Shown here: positions 14,553 through 22,559 of the stretch, piece by piece | How positions within the stretch are numbered: position 1 is the stretch's first letter | How the letters are laid out: the number at the start of each line of letters is the position of its first letter | DNA from: CAZUCD01 sp964618855 | Lineage (GTDB): Bacteria; Sumerlaeota; Sumerlaeia; SLMS01; JANRJK01 | Assembly (NCBI GenBank): GCA_964618855.1 | Contig: CAZUCD010000054.1 | Location: 1 to 23,034, forward strand | Length of the DNA stretch: 23,034 nt | Direction of reading: 5' to 3' | Program-made: the position numbers and the translations under genes | The notes under the pieces: generated by a model | Database searches by the model: none | What the model saw: the letters and a program-made list of their open reading frames with translations, nothing else | Told to the model about the DNA's origin: nothing

Positions 14553-15743
14553 TCAAGCCGAAAGCCCCGCACCCTCTCCGACGACCATGCGCAGTTCCGC
14601 GATCAGGCGGTCGAAGTCCTCCTCGTGGTGGCCGGCGCTGACCTGGATGCGCAGCCGCGCCGTGCCCTCCGGCACCACCGGGAACCCGAAGCCCGTGACG
14701 AATATCCCGCGTTCCAGCAACCGGCGGCTCGCCTCGATCGCCGTCCTCGTCTCCCCAAGGATGACGGGAATGATCGCGGTCGGGTGGTCCTCCACCTTGA
14801 AGCCCGCCTCGCGGAACTTCATCCGCGCGACCCTTGCAAGGAATTGCAGCTTGTGCAGGCGCATCGGCTCGTCGCGGAGGATGCGCAGGGCCTCGCGCGC
14901 GCTCGCGGCCACGGTGAGGGGGAGCGAGTTGCTGAAAAGCTGCGGGCGCGACTTCTGCTGAAGGAGTTCGATGACGGCCTTCGAGGCGCACACGAACCCG
15001 CCCGCCGCTCCCCCGAGCGCCTTGCCGAGCGTCCCCGTCAGGATGTCGACCTCGTGCATGAGGCCGTACAACTCGCCGACGCCGCGGCCATGCTCCCCCA
15101 CGACGCCGATCCCGTGCGAGTCGTCCACGATGAGCACCGCGTCATGGTTGCGGCACAGGGCGACAATCTCCGGCAGCTTCGCCACCGAGCCTTCCATGCT
15201 GAACACGCCGTCCGTGATGACAAAGCGGGCGCGCTTGTCCGCGTGGCGCAGGAGCGCCGCCTCCAGCGCGGCCATGTCCCCGTGCTTGTACACGTCCCGC
15301 GCGGCCTTCGAGAGCCGCACCGCGTCGATGATGGAGGCGTGGTTGAGCTCGTCGCTGATCAGCACGTCGTCCTTCGTCGAGATCGTGGGCATCAGGCCCT
15401 CGTTCGCGTTCCAGCATGAGACGTAGGTGAGCGCGGCCTCATGGCCGAGGAACGCGGCGAGGTCGTGCTCCAGCTCGTCGTGCCCCGTGAACGTGCCGCA
15501 TATGAAGCGCACGCTTCCCGTGCCGGCCCCGAAGCGGTCAAGCCCGGCATGCCCCGCGGCGACCACGCGGGGGTCGTGCGCAAGGTCGAGGTAGTTGTTC
15601 GAGCTCATCACGAGCAGCTCGTGCCCGTCCCGCGTGCGCACGCGGCGCCCCTGCGGAGAGTCGAGGTGCTGGAACGACTTCAGCGTGCCGGCGGCGCGCA
15701 TTTCGTCGAGTTGGGCCTGCGCGAGTTGGGTTGCTGTGGGCAT
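14553..15743 (-). CDS. kbl: 2-amino-3-ketobutyrate CoA ligase (glycine C-acetyltransferase)
   Basis: 396 residues, close to the 398 of the E. coli enzyme. A PLP enzyme of the alpha-oxoamine synthase group; it splits 2-amino-3-ketobutyrate with CoA into glycine and acetyl-CoA. Seen: His135 in DELNHASIID (stacks on PLP in the family), VDDSHG at 206-211 with the acidic residue that contacts the pyridine nitrogen, and the Schiff-base lysine Lys241 in TGTLGKALGG. It is the direct partner of the tdh gene just upstream, although the junction is hidden by an N gap, so its ribosome binding site cannot be seen. The close relative 8-amino-7-oxononanoate synthase (BioF) is less likely because of the tdh neighbour. 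Confidence 0.93.
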   Translation of the reverse strand: MPTATQLAQAQLDEMRAAGTLKSFQHLDSPQGRRVRTRDGHELLVMSSNNYLDLAHDPRVVAAGHAGLDRFGAGTGSVRFICGTFTGHDELEHDLAAFLGHEAALTYVSCWNANEGLMPTISTKDDVLISDELNHASIIDAVRLSKAARDVYKHGDMAALEAALLRHADKRARFVITDGVFSMEGSVAKLPEIVALCRNHDAVLIVDDSHGIGVVGEHGRGVGELYGLMHEVDILTGTLGKALGGAAGGFVCASKAVIELLQQKSRPQLFSNSLPLTVAASAREALRILRDEPMRLHKLQFLARVARMKFREAGFKVEDHPTAIIPVILGETRTAIEASRRLLERGIFVTGFGFPVVPEGTARLRIQVSAGHHEEDFDRLIAELRMVVGEGAGLSA

Positions 15744-15745
15744 GG

Positions 15746-15845
15746 NNNNNNNNNNNNNNNNNNNNNNNNNNNNNNNNNNNNNNNNNNNNNNNNNNNNNNN
15801 NNNNNNNNNNNNNNNNNNNNNNNNNNNNNNNNNNNNNNNNNNNNN
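15746..15845. other. Assembly gap (100 N)
   Basis: Exactly 100 N, which is usually a placeholder for unknown length. It hides the last codons of tdh, the tdh-kbl junction and the kbl ribosome binding site. Confidence 0.99.
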
Positions 15846-16867
15846 TTCAGGATGATCTTCCCCGCCTCGCCCTTCCTCAGCAACTGGAACCCCATTTCGA
15901 ACTCGCCCAAGTCCATCGAGTGCGTCAGCACGGGCGCGATCGAGTCCCCGTGGCTGATCAGGAACCGCTGGCTCTGGTACCAGGTGTCGAACATCCGGCG
16001 TCCATTCACGCCGATGATCTTGGCCGCCTTGAAGATCACGTCGTTGCTCCAGTCGATCGCGAGCGGCTCCGACGGGATCCCAAGAAGCACCGCCGTCCCC
16101 GCCCCGCGCAGGCTCCTCAGCCCCTCCCGGAATCCCTCCGGGTGGCCGGACATCTCGAGCATCACGTCCACCCCGTTCACGTCGATCTCGCGCTTCACCA
16201 CCTCGCTGATCCTCGACGTGACCGGGTTGATCACGAGGTCCGCCCCCAGTGTCTTCGCAAGCGCCGCCCTGAAGGCGTTCGGCTCGGCCACGGCGATCGT
16301 TTGCGCCCCCATCGACCGCGCGATCGGGATCGCAAAGAGCCCGATCGCACCCGCGCCCACGATCAGCACCGAGCGACCCGCCACGCTCTCCGAGGTCACC
16401 GTGTGCATGGCGTTGCCCAGCGGGTCGAAGATCGCCGCCTGCTCGTCCGGGATGCGCTCGTCCACCGGCCACACGTTCGTCTGCGGCATGACGAGGTACT
16501 CTGCAAAGCACCCGTCGCAGTCCACGCCGATGATCTTCACATTCTGGCAGATATGCCCCTGCCCCGTGCGGCAGTACTGGCAGTGCCCGCATACAAGATG
16601 CCCCTCGGCACTGACGCGCTGCCCTTCCTTCAGCCCCTCGACACCCTCGCCCACGGAATCAACCCGGCCGACGAACTCATGCCCCGTGATCAGGGGGGGC
16701 TTGATCCGCCCCTGGCTCCACTTGTCCCAGTTGTAGATGTGCAGGTCCGTGCCGCAGATGCCGGCGTGCGTGACGCGGATGAGAACCTCGCCCGCCTTGG
16801 GGCGCGGCTTGCGGGCCGAGGAGAGGACGAGTCCTTCGGCCGGGGTTTCCTTCTTGAGGCATCGCAT
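15846..16867 (-). CDS. tdh: L-threonine 3-dehydrogenase (last codons in assembly gap)
   Basis: 340 residues are visible; the E. coli protein has 341, so only a few C-terminal residues are lost in the gap. A zinc-dependent medium-chain dehydrogenase that oxidises threonine to 2-amino-3-ketobutyrate with NAD+. Catalytic zinc residues are Cys38 (GICGTD), His63 and Glu64 (TGHEF). Structural zinc cysteines are 93, 96, 99 and 107 (CGHCQYC...C). The Rossmann loop GAGAIG is near 172. Numbering is the same as in the E. coli enzyme. No clear Shine-Dalgarno precedes the ATG at 16867. A promoter and a perfect palindrome lie 45-85 bases upstream, which suggests repressor control. Confidence 0.95.
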
Positions 16868-16911
16868 GGGGCGTGGGGCCGTACGTGGTATGCGGGAGGG
16901 TCCCGTGAGAA

Positions 16912-16931
16912 GCGTTCAATATATTGAACGC
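16912..16931. promoter_or_regulatory. Perfect 20-bp palindromic operator upstream of tdh
   Basis: Half-site GCGTTCAATA followed directly by its reverse complement TATTGAACGC. The core is AT-rich in a strongly GC-rich setting. It overlaps the likely -10 element of the tdh promoter, as expected for a dimeric helix-turn-helix repressor site. The regulator is not encoded in this window as far as I can see. Confidence 0.75.
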
Positions 16932-16950
16932 CGCCCCGTTCGGGGGTCAA
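16923..16950 (-). promoter_or_regulatory. Likely tdh promoter
   Basis: On the minus strand TTGACC (16950-16945; five of six matches to the -35 consensus), a 16-base spacer and TTCAAT (16928-16923; four of six). Transcription would start around 16915, inside the palindrome, about 48 bases before the tdh start codon. Confidence 0.5.
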
Positions 16951-17158
16951 GGGCGGGGGGGCATCGCCGCAAGGCGTCCCGGCACAAGATGCCGGTATCG
17001 ATAGGTTTGGGGCCGAGGCCGTCCGCATACCCCTTGCCTAGCCCACCGCCGGGAGCCACCCTTGGGCCTCATGCCCCGCGGCCGTCCCCGCCGGAGTTGT
17101 CCGGATCGAGGCCGCGCATCACCCCGTGCGGCCCAGCGCCGCGATCAACAGGAGTACC

Positions 17159-20100
17159 ATGTTCCGCCAGACTTCATCCTTTGCCCGGCTGCGCGTGTTC
17201 GCCGCGGCCGCCGCACTCGCCCTTCCGTTCGCCGTTCAGGCCGCCAACAACGAACCCCAGTCTGCGGAACAGCTCGCCGACGAGTACAACCACGCCATGG
17301 CGACCGACCCGGGGATGATCTTCCTCCAGGTCGGGGACGTGGACCCGCTCAAGGACGCATTCCAGTTCAATCCCGCGGTACCCCAAACGGCCGAGCGTTC
17401 CGCGACCGGCCGGGACTACTTCCTCGTCCAGTTCAACGAGGCCCTCTCCGTCGACAAGCTCAACGCCCTCAAGGCCGACGGCTGGGAGTTCCTTAACTAC
17501 GTCCCGAACAACGCGTACATCGTGCGCCTTGAGGGCGCCCGATCCACCTCGCAGATCGAGGGGAACACCGACATCCGCTGGTCCTCGCGCTATCACGGCG
17601 GGTTCAAGGTCAGCCCCGAACTCCTCGCGGGCACGGCGCCCTCGACGCAGCTCACCGTCGTCGTGGATGTCTGGCCGGGTGAGGACCGCAAGGAACTCGC
17701 AAGCAAGTTGATCGAGAACCACGGCATCACCGTCCTGCGCGCCCCCGACTACGTCTCCTTTCCGCGCCTCTACGTCAGCATCCAGGCCTCGCAGGTCGCC
17801 GAGATCGCCGGCTACAACGAGGTCCGCTACCTCAGCCGCATGCTCGAGGCGCAGCTCCGCAACGACTCCGCCACCGGCGTCTGCCAGTCCGGCGTCGCCG
17901 GCCCCGCCGCCGGCACCCGCACCATCTGGGCCAAGGGACTCCACGGGGAAGGCCAGGTGATCGGCCACATCGACGGCAAGATCACCCAGACTTCCTGCTA
18001 CATCACGGACACCAATCCCATCGGCCCGACACACCGCAAGCTCGTGTACTACGGCGGATCAGCCGGATCCGACAGCCACGGAGTCCACACGGCGGCGACC
18101 AGCGCAGGCAAGAACTCCAGCGGCTCCCTCACCAACGCGGGCCATGCCTACGAGGCGAAGATCGCCCACTCCACCATCCCCAGCGAGACGACCAACGCCC
18201 TCGAGAACCTCCTCACCACGCACCGCAACAACGGCGCGCGCGTGCACACCAACTCGTGGGGCAACGACGGCACCACCAGCTACACCATCTGGTGCAACGA
18301 CATCGACGACTACACGTGGAACAACGAGGACGACCTCGTCATCTTCGCCGTGACGAACACCTCCACGCTGAAGACGCCGGAAAACTCGAAGAACGTCCTC
18401 GCCGTCGGCGCCACCAACAAGCCGAACTTCAACAACCACGGCTCGGGTGGCACGGGCCCGACATCGGGCACGAACGCGCGCAGGAAGCCGGAAATCTACG
18501 CCCCGGGTGTCAGCACCGTCAGCGCCTCGACCGCCGCATGTGGGACGTCGAGTTCCACGGGAACCTCCATGGCATGCCCCGCCATCACGGGCTGCGCTGC
18601 ACTCGTCCGCCAGTACTTCACGGACGGCTACTTCCCCACCGGCGCGGCCGTTCCCGGCGACTCCTACACGCCCACAGGTTCGCTCATCAAGGCGATGCTC
18701 CTCAATGGCACCGTCGACATGACCGGCATCACGGGCTACCCCTCGAACCAGGAAGGCTGGGGGCGCCTGCTCCTCGACAACGTCCTGTTCTTCTCCGGCG
18801 AAACCCGCCGCCTGTGGTGGGTTGACAAGAAGAAGGCCCTCGCGCAGGGCATCGCGCAGGGCTCCACCGACACCTACACCCTCAGCATCTCCAGCACTTC
18901 CGAGCCCCTGAAGGTGACCATGGTCTGGAACGATCCCCCCGCCGCAGTGGGTGCGTCGTTTCCCATGATCAACAACCTCGACCTCGAGGTGCAGTCCCCG
19001 AGCGGCTCCATCTACAGGGGCAACGTCTTCTCGGGAGGCGTCTCCACCACGGGCGGCACCGCCGACATCAACAACAACGTGGAGATGGTGCTCGTGAACT
19101 CGCCCGAGGTCGGCGCGTGGACCGTGCGCGTCATCGGCACCACCGTGAACGCGCTCTACTCCCCGCTTCCCTACTCCGCGGTCGCGACGGCGAACATCGT
19201 GCCGGGCAACCGCGGCGCCCTCGGCCTGGGCGCATCGACTTACTCCTGCTCCGGCCTCGCTGCGCTCACGCTCATCGACGGCAACGGGCCCGTCGGCTCG
19301 GCCTCAGTCACCCTGTCCTCCACCAGCGGCGACACCCAGGCATTCACGCTGACCGAGACCTCGACCTCCGTCTACTCGGGCAACGCGCAGCTTGGCTCCG
19401 GCGCACCCGTCGCGGCTGACGGCATTCTCCAGGTCGCCCATGGAGACACGGTCACCGTGTCCTACAGCGACGCCGACACGGGATCCGGACCTGAGACCAT
19501 CCAGACGACATTCACGTTGGACTGCGTCGGCGCCACGCTCGGCGGTGTTGCATTCACCAACATCACGGACACCACGGCGCGCATGACGTTCACCTCGAAC
19601 GAGGCCATCACCGGCAACGGACAGGCGGCGCTCACCTGCGGCGGCACCACGCACACCGGCGCCATCACGTTCGTCGCGCCGGGCTCGTACCGCGCGGACT
19701 TCACGGGCCTCACGCCGGGCACGACATACCGCGCCCGCATCAACGCCAACGACTCCGTCGGCAACAACTCGGTCGAGGACAACGGCGGCGCCTGCCATCC
19801 GTTCACGACCATGCTCCGCCAGACGGACCTGCTCGCGGACTTCCAGGACGCAGGCGCCCCCGGAACCGGCTCGGCCGACGGCTTCACGGTCGTCACCCCG
19901 GTCAGCACGGTCCAGTGGACGCTCGGCACAAACGCCAACGCCCACAGCCCGAACCACGCCTTCGCCGTAACCGACCACACCGCCGCCCAGGACTCGCAGC
20001 TCACGTCCCCGTCCTTCGCCGTCGATCCTGCGGGCGGGGTCATGACCTTCTGGCACACGTTCAACTTCGAGACGAACTGGGACGGCGGCGTCCTGGAGTA

Positions 20101-20413
20101 CCGCCTCAACGGCGCAGGCTCCTGGCTGGACGCGGGTTCGCTGATCACCACGGGCGGCTACAACGCCACCCTCAACACGTCGGCGTCCAATCCCCTCTCC
20201 GGCCGCCCCGCATGGAGTTCCGGCACCATCGGCGCAATGACCCAGGTCAGCGTGAACCTCAACTCGCTCGCCGGCAACAACGTGCAGTTCCGTTGGCGCA
20301 TCGGCGCTGACAGCATCATCGGCGCCACCGGCTGGGTCGTGGACGACATCGAGGTGTTCCGCTTCGTCGCACCGACCTCCACAGTCGGCGACCAGTGGGA
20401 AAGCCTCAAGTAA
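17159..20413 (+). CDS. Secreted subtilisin-family serine protease (S8, KP-43-like) with beta-sandwich tail
   Basis: 1084 residues. Signal peptide 1-28 (cleavage after AVQA). The region of about 30-250 looks like a long propeptide. The S8 domain spans about 255-540: Asp272 (QVIGHIDGK), His307 (DSHGVHTAA), oxyanion Asn365 (HTNSWG) and Ser470 (GTSMACP). The motifs around Asp and His differ from the usual DTG and HGTHVAG, as in KP-43-type members. Next come a jelly-roll domain (552-680), an Ig-like domain (682-790), a fibronectin III-like domain (794-880, ending LTPGTTYRARI) and a C-terminal MAM/lectin-like sandwich (885-1075). It is probably an exported degradative enzyme. AGGAG lies four bases before the ATG; a GTG at 17126 would add a non-signal extension. 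It is monocistronic and ends in a hairpin. Confidence 0.92.
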   Translation: MFRQTSSFARLRVFAAAAALALPFAVQAANNEPQSAEQLADEYNHAMATDPGMIFLQVGDVDPLKDAFQFNPAVPQTAERSATGRDYFLVQFNEALSVDKLNALKADGWEFLNYVPNNAYIVRLEGARSTSQIEGNTDIRWSSRYHGGFKVSPELLAGTAPSTQLTVVVDVWPGEDRKELASKLIENHGITVLRAPDYVSFPRLYVSIQASQVAEIAGYNEVRYLSRMLEAQLRNDSATGVCQSGVAGPAAGTRTIWAKGLHGEGQVIGHIDGKITQTSCYITDTNPIGPTHRKLVYYGGSAGSDSHGVHTAATSAGKNSSGSLTNAGHAYEAKIAHSTIPSETTNALENLLTTHRNNGARVHTNSWGNDGTTSYTIWCNDIDDYTWNNEDDLVIFAVTNTSTLKTPENSKNVLAVGATNKPNFNNHGSGGTGPTSGTNARRKPEIYAPGVSTVSASTAACGTSSSTGTSMACPAITGCAALVRQYFTDGYFPTGAAVPGDSYTPTGSLIKAMLLNGTVDMTGITGYPSNQEGWGRLLLDNVLFFSGETRRLWWVDKKKALAQGIAQGSTDTYTLSISSTSEPLKVTMVWNDPPAAVGASFPMINNLDLEVQSPSGSIYRGNVFSGGVSTTGGTADINNNVEMVLVNSPEVGAWTVRVIGTTVNALYSPLPYSAVATANIVPGNRGALGLGASTYSCSGLAALTLIDGNGPVGSASVTLSSTSGDTQAFTLTETSTSVYSGNAQLGSGAPVAADGILQVAHGDTVTVSYSDADTGSGPETIQTTFTLDCVGATLGGVAFTNITDTTARMTFTSNEAITGNGQAALTCGGTTHTGAITFVAPGSYRADFTGLTPGTTYRARINANDSVGNNSVEDNGGACHPFTTMLRQTDLLADFQDAGAPGTGSADGFTVVTPVSTVQWTLGTNANAHSPNHAFAVTDHTAAQDSQLTSPSFAVDPAGGVMTFWHTFNFETNWDGGVLEYRLNGAGSWLDAGSLITTGGYNATLNTSASNPLSGRPAWSSGTIGAMTQVSVNLNSLAGNNVQFRWRIGADSIIGATGWVVDDIEVFRFVAPTSTVGDQWESLK

Positions 20414-20440
20414 CCCGCAGACCACCACCCATCACCAAAG

Positions 20441-20466
20441 GCGGGGCCCCGGCGACGGGGCCCCGC
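20441..20466 (+). terminator. Hairpin after the protease gene
   Basis: Perfect ten-base-pair GC stem (20441-20450 with 20457-20466, six-base loop), 27 bases after the stop, followed by TTCCGTTC, a weak pyrimidine tract. A plausible intrinsic terminator. Confidence 0.6.
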
Positions 20467-20558
20467 TTCCGTTCATGGGAGTCCTTCCCGCCCGGACAGC
20501 ACACCAGCCACCACCGTTGATCTGGGCACCGAAGGCAACCTGACCGCAGCTCGCCGAC

Positions 20559-21185
20559 ATGGGTGCGGGCGCCCTGTCGATCTACCTCTCCGGCGGAACA
20601 GCCGCGCCCGCCGGGCTGACGATGTGGGGCTACGGATCGTTTCAGCTTGGCCTCGGCATCGAGCAGTACCGCGACGCGCTCGCGGGCCGCGGGTCGCCGA
20701 TTCCCCCGACGCCGGGACAGGCGCTTCAGCAGATGCACCCGCGCTCCGTCACCGCTTCGGTCGCAGGCACGGCGCTCGACATGGCGCCGCACTTGGCGGG
20801 GCTGAAGATGATCGGCGGGGGTGGGGCGGGCGGTGGCGGCGGCGCGGGTGGGGGCACGACGCCGGCCCGAGTCTGCGGCTCGAGTAGCGCACCCAATCCG
20901 CACTCGGGTTTCCTCGGCCGGAAAGGCTTTGAGTTGACGACTCCGCCGTATCAGAATCCGCGCAACCTGCCGGCGCAGATCGGCGGACGAGGATATACCG
21001 GTCACGCGCTCGACCAGATGCAGAATCGCGGCATCCTGCCCATGATGGTGGAAGATGCAGTTCAGAACGGGATGCCCGTGGCCGCGAAGTGGGGCCGGAT
21101 AGGTTACTATCGGGAAGCCAGCACTCTGCGCGTGATTCTTGAGCCTGATGGCACTGTTGTTACCACTTACTGGGGAGCGCCATGA
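20559..21185 (+). CDS. Detached Rhs-type toxin tip, DUF4258-like C-terminal domain
   Basis: 208 residues. The N-terminal part (1-85) is glycine-rich and hydrophobic, like the linker between an Rhs shell and its toxin; a glycine tract follows at 86-99. The C-terminal domain (about 115-208) has GHALDQMQNRGI (His149) and VEDAVQNG, then YYREASTLRVIL and a final strand with GTVVTTY. This is the pattern I associate with DUF4258/BECR-type RNase toxins. The frame has a stop at 20541-20543 and the ATG has no Shine-Dalgarno, so this looks like a C-terminal tip cut loose from a longer Rhs protein. The next gene overlaps by four bases and is probably its immunity partner. Toxicity is inferred. Confidence 0.65.
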   Translation: MGAGALSIYLSGGTAAPAGLTMWGYGSFQLGLGIEQYRDALAGRGSPIPPTPGQALQQMHPRSVTASVAGTALDMAPHLAGLKMIGGGGAGGGGGAGGGTTPARVCGSSSAPNPHSGFLGRKGFELTTPPYQNPRNLPAQIGGRGYTGHALDQMQNRGILPMMVEDAVQNGMPVAAKWGRIGYYREASTLRVILEPDGTVVTTYWGAP

Positions 21186-21451
21186 AGATGGCCATGACAC
21201 CTACGGAGCGATACCGGGCAGTTCTCACGATCCTCAGCAATGATTGGGACCCGATAGGGATATCCGGTATCGACGCCGCCCAGGCCGAGGACGAGTACCG
21301 CAACTACGCTGCCCAAGTGTCGCATGTCATCTCCTCCGGCGGCGGAAGAGAGGAACTGCGCGAGTTCCTTTGGCTCCTCTGGGGGCGCATCTGCAGCCAC
21401 CCCGAGTATCCCAGCGACGAGGTCGTGGAGAAACTACTCGCGCTAAGATAG
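21182..21451 (+). CDS. Putative immunity protein for the adjacent toxin tip
   Basis: 89 residues, soluble, acidic and mostly helical. It has NDWDPIGI (20-27), then EDEYRNYAAQV and REELREFLWLLW. I recall this WDPIG...DEY...LW pattern from small genes next to Rhs/polymorphic toxins (DUF1871-like or similar), but I cannot confirm the family. The start overlaps the toxin stop (ATGA), with GGAG four bases upstream. Tight coupling and size are typical of toxin-immunity pairs. Base use is less GC-biased than in the housekeeping genes. The stop codon TAG is followed, in the same frame, by an Rhs core fragment. Confidence 0.65.
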   Translation: MKMAMTPTERYRAVLTILSNDWDPIGISGIDAAQAEDEYRNYAAQVSHVISSGGGREELREFLWLLWGRICSHPEYPSDEVVEKLLALR

Positions 21452-21718
21452 CCGAGTGCGCCACAATGCGCCGTTCCCGCCCCGCACTCGTCGCTCGGGT
21501 GGGCGTACCTGTTCAACGGCCGCGCGTGGGATGCGGACGTTCGGCAGTACTACTATCGTTACCGCTGGTACGACCCGCACCAGTGCCGGTGGACGGCGGT
21601 CGAGCTCCGTGCAGGCATGTACTGGCTTTTCGACCGCCTGTACAGCGCCGATTGCGTCGCCGCGCGCCGCCGCCACTTCTTCCGCAGCTTCGTCGAGAGA
21701 AGGCGAAATGAGGCGTAG
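21452..21718 (+). pseudogene. Rhs core fragment with a divergent tail (orphan unit 2)
   Basis: Open frame directly after the immunity stop, with no start codon ahead of the conserved part. It reads HSSLGWAYLFNGRAWDAD, then RQYYYRYRWYDPHQCRWTA: the RHS repeat-associated core seen again at 22799-22919. After CRWTA, where the next copy continues LDPTGYVGG, this one switches to VELRAGMYWLFDRL and a basic tail ending RRRNEA before TAG. It therefore lacks the DPxGL core end. It is best seen as a displaced or decayed C-terminal piece, perhaps a recombination scar, not an independently translated gene. Confidence 0.7.
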
Positions 21719-21745
21719 GGGACCTTCCTCGGCTGGAGGAGCAAA

Positions 21746-22480
21746 ATGTTGAACGCTTCTGGAGATGAACGTGCCGGACACATTGGAGGTGGGGGGGAGC
21801 TGCGTCATCTCCAGGAACAGGGGGACCGGCAGCCCGCTGCTGCGCACGATCTCGCGTCGGAAGCACGCACGAGAGCCGCACTTCCGATGGGTGTGTGCAT
21901 GTGGCGATTCGCCGTCGCGACGCTGGTCATCGCGATCATGTTCCCGGTGTTGTTGTCAGCGCGGCTTCTCGGCCATCGCAAGATACGCACTATCCAGGCA
22001 ACTTTGTCGGACCGGCACGAAGTGTTGGAGTACGACGCCGAGCACGGAAGCGGCGCGGACACTCGCGGCCGCTTCGGCGTGCCGTCCGAGTATCACTCGC
22101 AGCCCTTCTTCTTGGTTAGGCGTCGGGGAAACGAGATTGCACCGATGCTCAGGTCATCGAGTTCATTCGGGGACGCAGTCGGGTACTACTTCACACTTGG
22201 GTTCCTGAGTGAGGGTGGCCCGCCCCGCATCATTCCGATGAGCCGCAACAACCCCTGTGCACTCGGAAGAAGCCTGTTGGTGCGCCCCCTCAGATTCAGT
22301 GAGGAATTGGGCATCGTTACCGGAGATGTGTCTGATGGTCGATACGTCTTCGACAGAGTGTCTTGGCGTCCCGCATTCGAGGTGAACGAGGAGTTCGAGA
22401 GAGGGTTGCTGCTGGTTCCTCCCCGCGAAGAGTGCGAAGAGATTGACTCTGAACTGCGGCGATTCATGGACCTTGATTGA
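21746..22480 (+). CDS. Single-pass membrane protein of unknown function (possible immunity protein)
   Basis: 244 residues from the ATG at 21746, which has a good GGAGGA five bases upstream. The first 47 residues are low in conserved features. One membrane helix lies at 53-75 (MWRFAVATLVIAIMFPVLLSA), then a polar domain of about 165 residues ending in acidic helices. Starts at 21887 or 21899 would place the helix at the N-terminus and are realistic alternatives. I do not recognise a family. Codon choice is visibly less GC-rich at third positions than in the left part of the window, which suggests transfer. Its place between two Rhs core fragments makes an immunity or cassette role plausible. 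Confidence 0.55.
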   Translation: MLNASGDERAGHIGGGGELRHLQEQGDRQPAAAHDLASEARTRAALPMGVCMWRFAVATLVIAIMFPVLLSARLLGHRKIRTIQATLSDRHEVLEYDAEHGSGADTRGRFGVPSEYHSQPFFLVRRRGNEIAPMLRSSSSFGDAVGYYFTLGFLSEGGPPRIIPMSRNNPCALGRSLLVRPLRFSEELGIVTGDVSDGRYVFDRVSWRPAFEVNEEFERGLLLVPPREECEEIDSELRRFMDLD

Positions 22481-22559
22481 GGTGCATCTCTGCAGCGTAC
22501 TTTGAACGGTCTGAAAGGTGCGCGTAACCAAGAGCTACCCCCAAAGCTGTTTGACGTAG

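Noticed and set aside
16979..16995. Small hairpin (CCGGCA...TGCCGG) between tdh and the protease gene
   Set aside because: Only six base pairs in GC-rich DNA and no T-run; expected by chance.
20414..20558. An upstream extension of the toxin tip towards the protease gene
   Set aside because: There is an in-frame stop at 20541-20543, and the region holds the protease terminator hairpin instead of Rhs core sequence.
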